Of a DNA stretch of 64,000 nt, positions 46,070-53,708 are shown piece by piece (the first letter of the stretch is position 1; every line of letters starts with the position of its first letter). The notes beneath the pieces are model-generated. The model did not search any database, was not told the origin of the DNA, and saw nothing but the letters and a program-made list of their open reading frames with translations. The stretch is from NCBI RefSeq assembly GCF_959029255.1, contig NZ_CAUFUE010000006.1, forward strand, positions 1-64,000, in the 5' to 3' direction. The stretch is from an uncultured Bacteroides sp. (lineage in GTDB: Bacteria > Bacteroidota > Bacteroidia > Bacteroidales > Bacteroidaceae). The position numbers and the translations under genes are program-made.

Positions 46070-46537
46070 TACGCAGAAGAAAGCTATATTAGTAGAAGAA
46101 GTTGCAGTACCTAAAAGAGTGAACCATTTCATTGAAGCGAACACACAGGAAGTAACCTTGCAGCATCTACAACAAGATTGAATCTGTTCCATGTTTACAC
46201 CCCATCTAAAGACCTGCACTTGCTAAGAGCACTTGGGCAGATGTCAATCTCCACAAGTGAGTTCTGCCAGATAATAGGACGAATGCGATTGTACCTAGCA
46301 TTGAATCCCAACCAACAGAGAGAATTACCCCGTTTACTTTTAGGTGACAGTCAAATTAATGCGGCTTGTAGAGCATTTGTTTCAGACAACAATTTCAAGA
46401 GCACAGGTGACAGCATTACAGGTTGGCAACTCCTTAACCTGCTCAACGGCTCTGTGAAATCCAGTTACATAGATAACTTCTTGGAGAAGAATCTTAACTG
46501 CACTGAATTTGTACAGGGAATACAACGGGCTAAATAG
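46070..46537 (+). pseudogene. DUF3871-like mobile-element protein, internally deleted
   Basis: A fragment reading NHFIEANTQEVTLQHLQQD and stopping at 46179-46181 looks like the N-terminus of DUF3871 proteins. A second frame from about 46178 (FHVYTPSKDLHLLRALG, IIGRMRLYLALNPNQQ, GWQLLNLLNGSVKSSYIDNF) looks like the C-terminus. The middle is missing and the two parts are out of frame. DUF3871 proteins are typical cargo of Bacteroides mobile elements. This marks the left part of the decayed element. Confidence 0.6.
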
Positions 46538-46648
46538 GGAGATACTGAATACGCTTGGTTCTTGGGCTAAGTGGATTGTTGATTGAGAGAGAATGGGCAT
46601 CATTAACTTGATGTCCTTTCTTTAATATCAAATAATTAACCAATCAGA

Positions 46649-46680
46649 TTTGGAAGTACGCATATAAGTACATATATTTG
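46649..46680 (+). promoter_or_regulatory. yefM-yoeB promoter with overlapping 12-base direct repeat
   Basis: TTTG (46649-46652), 20-base spacer, TATATTTG (46673-46680) is a full consensus Bacteroides promoter. AAGTACGCATAT (46654-46665) and AAGTACATATAT (46666-46677) form a 12-base direct repeat (10 of 12 identical) filling the spacer and entering the -7 box, a likely antitoxin operator for autoregulation. Confidence 0.8.
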
Positions 46681-46701
46681 CATTATAACAAAGGAGGGCT
46701 T

Positions 46702-46992
46702 ATGAAAACAGCTAATTACACTGATTTGAGAACCAACCTCAAAGGGTACATTGATTCAGTAATTGATGATTATGATACTGTAATTGTTAATCGTGGTAAT
46801 GGTAAAGGAGTAGTGATGATTTCCCTTGATGAATACAACTCATTAAAGGAAACGGAATATATAATGTCGTCACCTGAAACGATGGAAGCCATACGTCAAG
46901 GGGAAGAAGATATTAAGAACGGCAATTATTTTGCCCAGAATGATGAAGAAAGCATAGAAGACTTCTTAAAGCGAGCATCATGTACAGAATAA
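46702..46992 (+). CDS. yefM: YefM/Phd family antitoxin
   Basis: A 96-residue antitoxin from the ATG at 46702, which has a strong AAGGAGGG upstream; an earlier in-frame ATG at 46678 precedes this site and overlaps the promoter. The N-terminal DNA-binding and dimerisation domain reads YTDLRTNLKGYIDSV and NRGNGKGVVMISLDEYNSL; the acidic C-terminus should wrap the toxin. It overlaps the toxin gene by 13 bases. It lies inside the decayed element and looks intact. Confidence 0.92.
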   Translation: MKTANYTDLRTNLKGYIDSVIDDYDTVIVNRGNGKGVVMISLDEYNSLKETEYIMSSPETMEAIRQGEEDIKNGNYFAQNDEESIEDFLKRASCTE

Positions 46993-47255
46993 TATTATCT
47001 GACCAAGCACGGAAGGAATATCTATACTTCTCACAGAGTGGCAATAAGATTATTCTGAATAAGATTACGGCTTTACTGAACGATATTGCAGAGCATCCTT
47101 ACACAGGGATTGGGAAGCCAGAACCGCTAAAATATGAATTGACTGGTAAATGGTCAAGGAGAATCACCTCAGAACATCATCTTGTTTACTCTGTAAACGA
47201 TGATAAGATAGAAGTGCATATATTCTCCATGAAGTACCATTACTTTAAGAAGTAA
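46980..47255 (+). CDS. yoeB: YoeB family ribosome-dependent mRNA interferase toxin (catalytic Arg replaced)
   Basis: A 91-residue YoeB homologue (RelE superfamily). Glu in GKPEPLKYEL and the C-terminal YHY match Glu46 and His83-Tyr84 of the E. coli enzyme. The arginine equivalent to Arg65 (EEHRLVY in E. coli) is His here (SEHHLVY). The protein also has a short FKK tail after the last Tyr. The family cuts mRNA at the ribosomal A site. The substitution may weaken or abolish activity, so the toxin may be attenuated. Confidence 0.9.
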   Translation: MYRIILSDQARKEYLYFSQSGNKIILNKITALLNDIAEHPYTGIGKPEPLKYELTGKWSRRITSEHHLVYSVNDDKIEVHIFSMKYHYFKK

Positions 47256-47343
47256 ACTAACTCATACATACTATTAATTGAAAGGGCATCTATTAAGTTA
47301 GGTGTCCTTTTTCTGTTTATACACTCTAACAATTAGCAACAAT

Positions 47344-47685
47344 ATGAATATAGATTATGCTGTGGGTGAAGTGGAACTATCTTACAAATCCAAATTCAAG
47401 AATATATATAAGGTAGTCAGTTCAGAGGATGCTTATAAATATTTGCTCCCTACATATAAGGCGGGAACTATCTGTTACAAGGAATGATTCAAAATCCTGT
47501 TCCTAAACCAAGCCAGCCAAGTTCTGGGATATACTCTTATATCAGAGGGAGGAATAACAGATACAACCGTTGATGTCAGAGTAATTCTACAAGCTGCATT
47601 ACTCACCAATTCAGTAGCTATTATCCTTGCACATAACCATCCAAGTGGTAGTCTGAAACCCAGCAGGTACTCATGTTACAGCATA
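47344..47685 (+). pseudogene. RadC/JAB-domain protein, broken by a stop and truncated
   Basis: The first 47 codons (VGEVELSYKSKFKN) match the N-terminus of RadC-like proteins of mobile elements. A TGA at 47485-47487 interrupts the frame. The same frame then continues as FKILFLNQASQVLGYT and VAIILAHNHPSGSLKPS, which includes the first part of the JAMM metal motif; the downstream Asp region is lost. One nonsense change plus a 3' deletion explain it. Confidence 0.75.
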
Positions 47686-47733
47686 GTTAAACCAAGAGTT
47701 AAACCAGAGTAAACAAATCTACACAAGAGGGTT

Positions 47734-47763
47734 CATTAAGAGCAACTAAACGGCAGTAGCTCA
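47734..47763. repeat. Left copy of a diverged direct repeat; tRNA-like sequence follows
   Basis: CATTAAGAG...CTAAACGGCAGTAGCTCA occurs here and at 52238-52267 with 2 differences in 30 bases; similarity extends about 40 bases upstream. GGCAGTAGCTCAGTCGGTAGC resembles the 5' half of a tRNA, and the following 60 bases look like a degenerate rest of one. Confidence 0.6.
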
Positions 47764-47840
47764 GTCGGTAGCTTACGAAAGCGAATCCTTTGGAAGCCGC
47801 AGGCTGGACTCATCCGATATTTCACGTGCAAAATTCAGAC

Positions 47841-47880
47841 ATAAAAATAGTCCAAAGATAGCTTCATACCTTTGGACTAT
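47841..47880 (-). terminator. Terminator of the RHS-like lipoprotein gene
   Basis: ATAGTCCAAAG (47847-47857) and CTTTGGACTAT (47870-47880) form an 11-base perfect stem; TTTTTAT follows on the minus strand. Confidence 0.8.
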
Positions 47881-47897
47881 AATAACGTTCGAGTAGG

Positions 47898-49073
47898 TTA
47901 TTCCTTACCTTTTCCTTTCTTCGCATCCATAGAAGCGATTACATTATCCCCCCAATATTCTATAGTTCGCTCCATAGTTATACAGGCAGTTTCACCATGA
48001 TTAACAGAGGGGCTATGATCTTGGCTGGAAGTAAATCCATTCTTCGCGACCTTGTAATATGTGCGCAAAGCTGGTATCTCATCAAGATTTGCAGGAAATG
48101 TAATTTTAGCCTGTGTCCAGTTGCCCTTCTCGTCATACACATAATCATAGGTGGTAGTAAACTTCATTTCTTTTACATACCAGCTGTTACCTTTCGTCTC
48201 ATATACACCACCAGAATAAGTCCATGTAGCCAAATCGCCATGCAAATTATAAGTGAAGGTACTTGTATTGGTTAAAATTTCTGTGGTTTTATCGAACTTA
48301 ATAGGTATTTTTTCCACAGCTTGTATACAGAGGTGGTCCTGATAAGTAAATGTAGTCACAGACTTACCTTTTTTCTCTATTCTGATGTCTTTCAAAAATA
48401 TATTAGTTGTTTTTGGGGTTTCATAACAGCTTAAAAGTCCAAGAGAATCGAATCGCATTTTATAAAGGGTAACCCCAGCTTCACTCGTTAGCCGATCCTC
48501 CTTTTCTGCAAAGATTGATTTTAAGGCACCATTGTTATGATACTCATAAATATAGTTCCACGTACCGGGATTTGCCCTGTCGTTCTTTTTTCGCTGAATC
48601 AGTCTGCCTGTTTCATCATAATAGAAGCCTTTATCAGTGTGTTTTCGTTCATAACGTCCATTTTCTTCCATTTTAATGCAGACAAGATTAGAATTATTTT
48701 CATCGTAATCAAACGAGACCACATCGAATCCGTTAGCCCCTACATTGAATGAGGTACCCGATTGACGGAGAAGGCGACCATTGGCAAGAAAAAAGTACTC
48801 TGACATAGCCGATACGCCCCAAGCCTCAAGATCTTTTGTGTAAACCACTCTCATCGGATAGCTTCTTAAACCCATCTTTGCACAATCGGTGGCATAATTT
48901 ACAAAGTAAGGCATTAACGTTGCTGTCCCCATAGTCAACTCCAACGGATTGAAATACACATATAACGGAGTATATGGCTTATCCTTGTTGTCACTGCTAT
49001 TACAACTCACTACTATACTTCCAATGATTAAGAATACAAAAGTATAACCTATCAAAAATTTTAATGTTCTCAT
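47898..49073 (-). CDS. RHS/YD-repeat-like lipoprotein
   Basis: A 391-residue lipoprotein (Cys24 in SIVVSCNSS). Several short repeats of the form Y-Y/D-E-x-G-x-L (FYYDETGRLIQR, YEYHNNGALKS, FTYNLHGDLATW, YDYVYDEKGNW) recall YD/RHS-type beta repeats. No toxin domain is present. Surface or periplasmic binding is an inference. It follows the SH3 genes on the same strand within the segment bounded by the direct repeats. Confidence 0.7.
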   Translation of the reverse strand: MRTLKFLIGYTFVFLIIGSIVVSCNSSDNKDKPYTPLYVYFNPLELTMGTATLMPYFVNYATDCAKMGLRSYPMRVVYTKDLEAWGVSAMSEYFFLANGRLLRQSGTSFNVGANGFDVVSFDYDENNSNLVCIKMEENGRYERKHTDKGFYYDETGRLIQRKKNDRANPGTWNYIYEYHNNGALKSIFAEKEDRLTSEAGVTLYKMRFDSLGLLSCYETPKTTNIFLKDIRIEKKGKSVTTFTYQDHLCIQAVEKIPIKFDKTTEILTNTSTFTYNLHGDLATWTYSGGVYETKGNSWYVKEMKFTTTYDYVYDEKGNWTQAKITFPANLDEIPALRTYYKVAKNGFTSSQDHSPSVNHGETACITMERTIEYWGDNVIASMDAKKGKGKE

Positions 49074-49094
49074 TATATTTCCGTTTAAAATTAC

Positions 49095-49991
49095 CTATTT
49101 ATGAAAATTCTCTCCTTCTATGATAAACATCTCAGAATCTCTCCAATAATACACTATATATGGCTTGGTTTTAGTCATTTCATTAATATCACGAACCATC
49201 GGTAAACCGGCCCAATAGGTAAATATTATAGCGTTGCTTTCAATCTTCCCCGCATAAGTCTCACTGACTGCCATTGATAGACTTCCATCAGGCTGAGGAG
49301 GACGCATAGTTGTTACATCCATGAAGATTTGGTCTCCCTGTATTTCAAATTCGATGGAAGTTAAATCGTGGGAATAATTCTTTGTAAATGCCTCTTCAGG
49401 AATTGCGTTACTTTTCAAGTAGAAGACATAATCAGGTGAAATATACCCAACGTGGATATCTTTTGCAGAAAGCTGTACTTTGAACCAACCTTTTTCTTTC
49501 CCTAAAAAACGAAAGCTCTGACCACGGTCAGCCTTCATCAATGGGGTGCCAGAAATTGGAGTTGAACGCACATTTACTTTATCGCCCCTCTGTACAATAA
49601 CAAACCCATATTTATCTCGCTGTCTGAACACTATAGGATTATCTGAACCATCCATGTAAAATGATAGGTTACCAGAAGTCTGGTCATATTTCAAAGAAGC
49701 ATTCTTCTTTCCTAAAGAGGTTTCCAATATTACTTGAGCCTCATCATTTTGAATGGAAACGGCCTCTATTATACGATAATCCAATGAATAACCTTCATTA
49801 TCAGTAATCGACAATACTCCACTTAGTGGAGAATCATATAAATCCATTTCTAATTCAAAGAAATTACCCTTCTCCCAATAATCCCATTTACCAACAAATG
49901 GTTTAGTATCATCTCCTTTGACAGAGGCAAAGACATTCGTAAAGCCCAATAGAAGGCTTATCAAGCTGAAGCATAAAACAATTTTTCTCAT
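49095..49991 (-). CDS. SH3-domain secreted protein
   Basis: A 298-residue protein from the ATG at 49991, directly followed by a signal peptide (KIVLCFSLISLLLGFTNVFA). A longer frame to 50141 overlaps the upstream gene and lacks a signal. A bacterial SH3 domain is seen at roughly 150-210 (FVIVQRGDKVNVRSTPISG, GWFKVQLSAKDIHVGYI). The rest is beta-rich and unassigned. It starts 34 bases after the upstream SH3 membrane protein, so they form an operon. Confidence 0.75.
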   Translation of the reverse strand: MRKIVLCFSLISLLLGFTNVFASVKGDDTKPFVGKWDYWEKGNFFELEMDLYDSPLSGVLSITDNEGYSLDYRIIEAVSIQNDEAQVILETSLGKKNASLKYDQTSGNLSFYMDGSDNPIVFRQRDKYGFVIVQRGDKVNVRSTPISGTPLMKADRGQSFRFLGKEKGWFKVQLSAKDIHVGYISPDYVFYLKSNAIPEEAFTKNYSHDLTSIEFEIQGDQIFMDVTTMRPPQPDGSLSMAVSETYAGKIESNAIIFTYWAGLPMVRDINEMTKTKPYIVYYWRDSEMFIIEGENFHK

Positions 49992-50025
49992 ATGTATATA
50001 AATTAGTTGAACGTCATGATTATGA

Positions 50026-50862
50026 TTATTGTCGATGAAAGCCTGAACTATCACGACTCCATTTGCCGCCAAACTGGTCAGTGTAATCACACTCACTATA
50101 AGGAGAATCTTGGGTAAGGCGGTATAGTGTACCTGAATCATCTGAAAAGGTTGCAGTTTTCAAGCCACTGGAGTTACTTGAAGAAGAACATCCGCCAGAA
50201 TCGATTGCATCTTCAAATAGAGTTCTAATATGGAAAATAGAATCGAGCAGGCCTAATCCTTGACCTATGTAAAATCCCCATTCAGCAATACTCCACATAG
50301 TATTGTCCTCTATCCAACCCAGCCATTTCAATATATAGCCTATTAACAAAGCAATGGCACCAAGAATCACCCCCCAAACCAGCATTATTATAATAGCTTG
50401 TATCAAAACTTTAAACAATACTATAGCGAGCCCCAAAAAGAAAAGCCACTTAAGACCAGTAAACCAAGCTGACTCTCCTTCAGAATTGAACAGCCACGAA
50501 AAGAATCCTCCTGATTTTTTTTTTGAAGAAGTACTTGTCCCTTTTAAATCTGCAACTGGTTCTAAATACGATTCGCTGACATAACCTTTCCTGCCATCGT
50601 AACTGATACAGGCCCATCCGTCTTGAACAGACAAAACATCTACTATGTCATCTTGGGACAGTTGCCCCAGAATTTCGCTATTTTTGCTGGCTGCTGATCT
50701 TACGTTCAGTCTATTTGAACTAGTCACACGATAAGAATAAGCATAAGCATCCGCAGATAGGATGAAACAGATGAATAGGAACAAAATTGATTTCACTATG
50801 CTATTGCCCCGTATAGCAATAGCTGATTTGAAATAGCATGGCAAGAATGTACGTGTAGTCAT
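50026..50862 (-). CDS. SH3-domain membrane protein
   Basis: Up to 278 residues. A bacterial SH3 domain (YRVTSSNRLNVRSAASK, GWACISYDGRKGYVSESY) follows a signal peptide, then two to three membrane segments (FLGLAIVLFKVLIQAIIIMLVWGVILG) and a Ser/Gly-rich tail. The start is uncertain: ATG at 50862 gives a 22-residue extension before the signal peptide, while GTG at 50796 starts right at it, just after a hairpin (50800-50823). GAGGAG lies 2 bases before the ATG. A consensus promoter and a long structured leader precede it. Confidence 0.7.
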   Translation of the reverse strand: MTTRTFLPCYFKSAIAIRGNSIVKSILFLFICFILSADAYAYSYRVTSSNRLNVRSAASKNSEILGQLSQDDIVDVLSVQDGWACISYDGRKGYVSESYLEPVADLKGTSTSSKKKSGGFFSWLFNSEGESAWFTGLKWLFFLGLAIVLFKVLIQAIIIMLVWGVILGAIALLIGYILKWLGWIEDNTMWSIAEWGFYIGQGLGLLDSIFHIRTLFEDAIDSGGCSSSSNSSGLKTATFSDDSGTLYRLTQDSPYSECDYTDQFGGKWSRDSSGFHRQ

Positions 50863-51061
50863 CTCTCCTCACTTTAAGTGAGCTCTTGCAGTCCTCAGAG
50901 CCTATAAACAAACACGAAGCGTGAACTGCATAGCAACTACATCTTTAATGGAGGCCCTGAGAAAACCTTACGAACAAATATAGTAATAGCAGCCCACGCT
51001 ATAGCGTGTGAACCACCATGCTATCCTTGTTCGTAATTGAAATTTCTCAGGTTTCCATTAA
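50863..51061 (-). ncRNA. Structured 5' leader of the SH3 operon
   Basis: The minus-strand transcript from the promoter at 51124-51155 would run about 255 bases before the ATG. It contains a 117-base imperfect palindrome (50945-51061; CCTGAGAAA/TTTCTCAGG and TTACGAACAA/TTGTTCGTAA arms around CACGCTATAGCGTG), a TGCAGT/ACTGCA stem enclosing a CACGCTTCGTG hairpin, and CTCACTT/AAGTGAG (50868-50882) touching the GAGGAG ribosome site. No protein is encoded. A cis-regulatory RNA is the simplest reading; a small mobile repeat is the alternative. Confidence 0.5.
50945..51061. repeat. 117-base imperfect palindrome
   Basis: Both ends read TTAATGGA inward, followed by matching CCTGAGAAA and TTACGAACAA blocks; the centre holds the perfect 14-base palindrome CACGCTATAGCGTG (50995-51008). 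Arms of about 45 bases match with small gaps. Confidence 0.8.
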
Positions 51062-51123
51062 CAAGATAAGCACAACGCTTCTTTTATTATCAATTTTTTG
51101 AACGGATTTGAACCATTCAAATG

Positions 51124-51155
51124 CAAATATAACACGTTTTCTTCAATTCCCCAAA
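51124..51155 (-). promoter_or_regulatory. Promoter of the SH3 operon
   Basis: On the minus strand TTTG (51155-51152), 20-base spacer, TATATTTG (51131-51124): full consensus. It lies outside the 117-base palindrome, so the palindrome is transcribed. Confidence 0.75.
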
Positions 51156-51464
51156 TGACAAATCTAAAAAGAGAGGTGGCTGTCTGTTTTTTTTATAAGG
51201 GTTGTATTTAAATCGCTTCAAAAGCCACGGGATATAGTATTGGACGGTATCAGTCCGTCCTCCTGTATTGAGTATCATGGGATATTTTTTTGTTAATATT
51301 CGGCTGTAAAGTTAAAGCAGATACTTGTTGCATATTTGTGGTATCGTTTGAAATAATTGCCGTACATTTGCACTGTATCTTATGCTGTTTCTTTTATTAG
51401 CTACTACATTTCTAAATAATACTCTCCATATAGCCTCCATTCACTAAAATGTTACAGCCAATCA

Positions 51465-51494
51465 TTGTGGTTTAAAGGATAATGACTATCTTTG
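51465..51494 (+). promoter_or_regulatory. Promoter of the polyvalent-kinase-like gene
   Basis: TTG (51465-51467), 19-base spacer, TATCTTTG (51487-51494), 25 bases before the ATG at 51520. The 51062-51464 stretch otherwise holds no gene; it includes the divergent SH3 promoter and a TACATTTG box near 51363. Confidence 0.75.
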
Positions 51495-51548
51495 TCTTAA
51501 ACTCATAATCATTTGATTTATGGAATATATTAATGAATTTCACAGGCA

Positions 51549-52142
51549 ATGGATAGAACGCACTCGTCAATCAATAGCCTCTTGGAGCAAGCAACCCATA
51601 TCGTTAGAAGCCAAAAAACGGCAGCAGGAACGCTTGAACCAACAGAGGGCTATAAGAGAGGGCAGATTAAAAAACTCATAGAGTTTGCCAATACTAACAA
51701 CTTATGGATTTCACTCTCTGATTTAAATGTAGAGTTCCTTGAGAAGGGAGGAGAGAATGAAGTCTATACAGGAAATAAAGACGATATAGTTACCAAGCTG
51801 AACAACTTTGAGTACGCAGGGGACGATTTGGAGAACTTCTTCATCCGCATTACAGCACACAACAAGTTTTTTGGTAATGTGCCCTATCAAATGATAGGCT
51901 TTGCTTATAACAGCCTACAAGAGTTCTGTGCAGTTATCGTGCAACCTTATATATTAGCAGAACGAGAAGCCACAGAAGATGAAATAGCTACCTGTATGCA
52001 AGCATTAGGTTTTGAAATGGACTATTACGACGAATACCACAATTCGAATTATGAAGTGTTTGACGCAGTACCCAACAATGTGCTTTATGGCATAGACGGA
52101 GATTTATATTTCATTGACACACAAATAAGATTAAGGATATAG
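51549..52142 (+). CDS. Kinase-PolyVal-like domain protein, N-terminally altered
   Basis: A 197-residue protein resembling the serine/threonine-kinase-like domain found in polyvalent proteins of Bacteroides mobile elements (TEGYKRGQIKKLIEFA, LEKGGENEVYTGNKDDIVTKL, DAVPNNVLYGIDGDLYFIDT). A better-placed ATG at 51520 opens a different frame (MEYINEFHRQWIERTRQS) that runs 53 codons and stops inside the gene. This suggests a frameshift near 51555-51600 or a deletion joining an original N-terminus to this domain. It is probably a remnant of a larger protein. Confidence 0.65.
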   Translation: MDRTHSSINSLLEQATHIVRSQKTAAGTLEPTEGYKRGQIKKLIEFANTNNLWISLSDLNVEFLEKGGENEVYTGNKDDIVTKLNNFEYAGDDLENFFIRITAHNKFFGNVPYQMIGFAYNSLQEFCAVIVQPYILAEREATEDEIATCMQALGFEMDYYDEYHNSNYEVFDAVPNNVLYGIDGDLYFIDTQIRLRI

Positions 52143-52237
52143 AAGATAATTAACTGAATAACTAACTTATCTCGCTTTGCACGATTGATGTAAACCAATA
52201 TGTAAACCGAAGTAACAGATATTTAAAAGAGGATTCT

Positions 52238-52267
52238 CATTAAGAGAAGCTAAACGGCAGTAGCTCA
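52238..52267. repeat. Right copy of the diverged direct repeat
   Basis: Matches 47734-47763 at 28 of 30 bases, with weaker similarity about 40 bases upstream. The two copies bound a 4.5-kb segment and may be old attachment sites or repeat relics. Confidence 0.6.
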
Positions 52268-52286
52268 AGCAAGAACCCAACCAAGA

Positions 52287-52643
52287 TTATTCCAGATAAG
52301 CAGGTTTCAACTCGGTTACATTATCATGGAACCATTCATCCAATTTAGCTTCTACCCTATCTTCTATCTGAGGAGTAATATACTTCTTTACCTTCTTATA
52401 GGCATAAACAGCAGCAACACCTTTTCCTATCATAAAGATTTGCCCCAAGATATCATCTATGCTAGTGGGAAATACTACAGCGACCAAGGCAAGCATTATA
52501 TTTGTCCGTTCGCTTTTAGGAGTAGTATCAGCAATCATCACATAATAGGTTACAAGTACAGGTCTACCGGCAGCCCGGCCAACTTTCTTTATATACTCTT
52601 CTACTTTAGTACGGATATCATCCATTGAATAATTCAGTTTCAT
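52287..52643 (-). CDS. DUF1232 (YkvA-like) protein
   Basis: A 118-residue protein. RAAGRPVLVTYYVM and a following hydrophobic helix resemble DUF1232, but the usual PIDLIPD-type motif is changed to FPTSIDDIL. The C-terminus VEAKLDEWF is typical of the group. A small membrane-associated protein of unknown role. Confidence 0.65.
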   Translation of the reverse strand: MKLNYSMDDIRTKVEEYIKKVGRAAGRPVLVTYYVMIADTTPKSERTNIMLALVAVVFPTSIDDILGQIFMIGKGVAAVYAYKKVKKYITPQIEDRVEAKLDEWFHDNVTELKPAYLE

Positions 52644-52768
52644 AATTCTACTTTTTATTTATTAGACGTAAGAGGAAATTCTTTGGTTGCATGGATAGCT
52701 GTTTTTTTTCAAAAGCAAGAAACAAAGAAAGTAACACCTTACTGAGAATATCTTGATAAAAAAAACCT

Positions 52769-52776
52769 TATCTTTG
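52769..52776 (+). promoter_or_regulatory. -7 box for the YitT gene
   Basis: TATCTTTG, exact -7 consensus, 15 bases before the ATG at 52791. No well-spaced -33 box. Confidence 0.4.
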
Positions 52777-52790
52777 CAGCCGATTTTTAA

Positions 52791-53696
52791 ATGACTAACA
52801 ACAAACTACAAATGAATGTAATTATTCCTTCTCGACAGAACACGTTTCGTGAACTGAGAGATTATTTAATGATTGCCGTGGGCATGGTTATGTATGGCAT
52901 CGGATGGACAGTATTCCTACTGCCTAATGACATCACTACAGGTGGTGTGCCGGGTATCGCTTCCATTGTTTATTTTGCAACGGGACTACCTGTACAGTAC
53001 GTTTACTTCGCCATCAACTTCTTGTTGTTACTACTTGCCATCCGGATTTTAGGATGGAAGTTCAGTATTAAGACTATCTTTGCTGTATTTACCCTAACAT
53101 TCTTTTTGTCGGTCATTCAGAAACTGACCGCAGGCGTACAGCTACTTCACGACCAACCTTTCATGGCATGCGTCATCGGTGCATCTTTCTGTGGAAGCGG
53201 CATTGGCATCGCATTCACCAACAATGGCAGTACGGGAGGAACGGATATTATCGCAGCCGTTATCAACAAGTATCGTGATATCACACTGGGTAGAGTAATG
53301 CTAATCTGTGACTTGATTATTATTTCATCCAGCTACTTTGTATTGAAAGATTGGGAAAAAGTAGTATATGGATACGTCACACTCTATATATGTAGTTTTG
53401 TGCTCGACCAAGTAGTGAACAGTGCCCGTCAATCGGTGCAGTTCTTCATTATCAGTGATAAGTACGAAGAAATTGCCAAGCACATCCAAGTATATCCTCA
53501 CAGAGGCGCTACCGTAATCGACGCCTCCGGTTTCTATACGGGGAAAGAAATAAAAATGCTATTCATCCTCGCCAAGAAACGGGAATCAACCATTATCTTC
53601 CGATTGATAAAGGATATAGACCCCAACGCATTCGTATCACAGAGTGCAGTCATCGGAGTATATGGAGAAGGATTTGATAGAATTAAAGTAAAGTAA
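52791..53696 (+). CDS. YitT family membrane protein (DUF161 + DUF2179)
   Basis: A 301-residue protein with five to six membrane segments (LMIAVGMVMYGIGWTVFLL, FTNNGSTGGTDIIAAVI is the conserved loop) and a C-terminal soluble DUF2179 domain (about 215-300, YPHRGATVIDASGFYTGKE). The family may transport small molecules, but the substrate is not known. Both MTNNKL and the internal ATG at residue 8 are possible starts. Confidence 0.9.
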   Translation: MTNNKLQMNVIIPSRQNTFRELRDYLMIAVGMVMYGIGWTVFLLPNDITTGGVPGIASIVYFATGLPVQYVYFAINFLLLLLAIRILGWKFSIKTIFAVFTLTFFLSVIQKLTAGVQLLHDQPFMACVIGASFCGSGIGIAFTNNGSTGGTDIIAAVINKYRDITLGRVMLICDLIIISSSYFVLKDWEKVVYGYVTLYICSFVLDQVVNSARQSVQFFIISDKYEEIAKHIQVYPHRGATVIDASGFYTGKEIKMLFILAKKRESTIIFRLIKDIDPNAFVSQSAVIGVYGEGFDRIKVK

Positions 53697-53708
53697 TAGA
53701 GTTATAGG

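Noticed and set aside
47751..47825. Functional tRNA gene
   Set aside because: Only the 5' half resembles a tRNA; acceptor and anticodon stems do not close.
50945..51061. Invertible promoter flanked by inverted repeats
   Set aside because: The segment between the arms is very short and the only consensus promoter lies outside it; kept only as a minor alternative.
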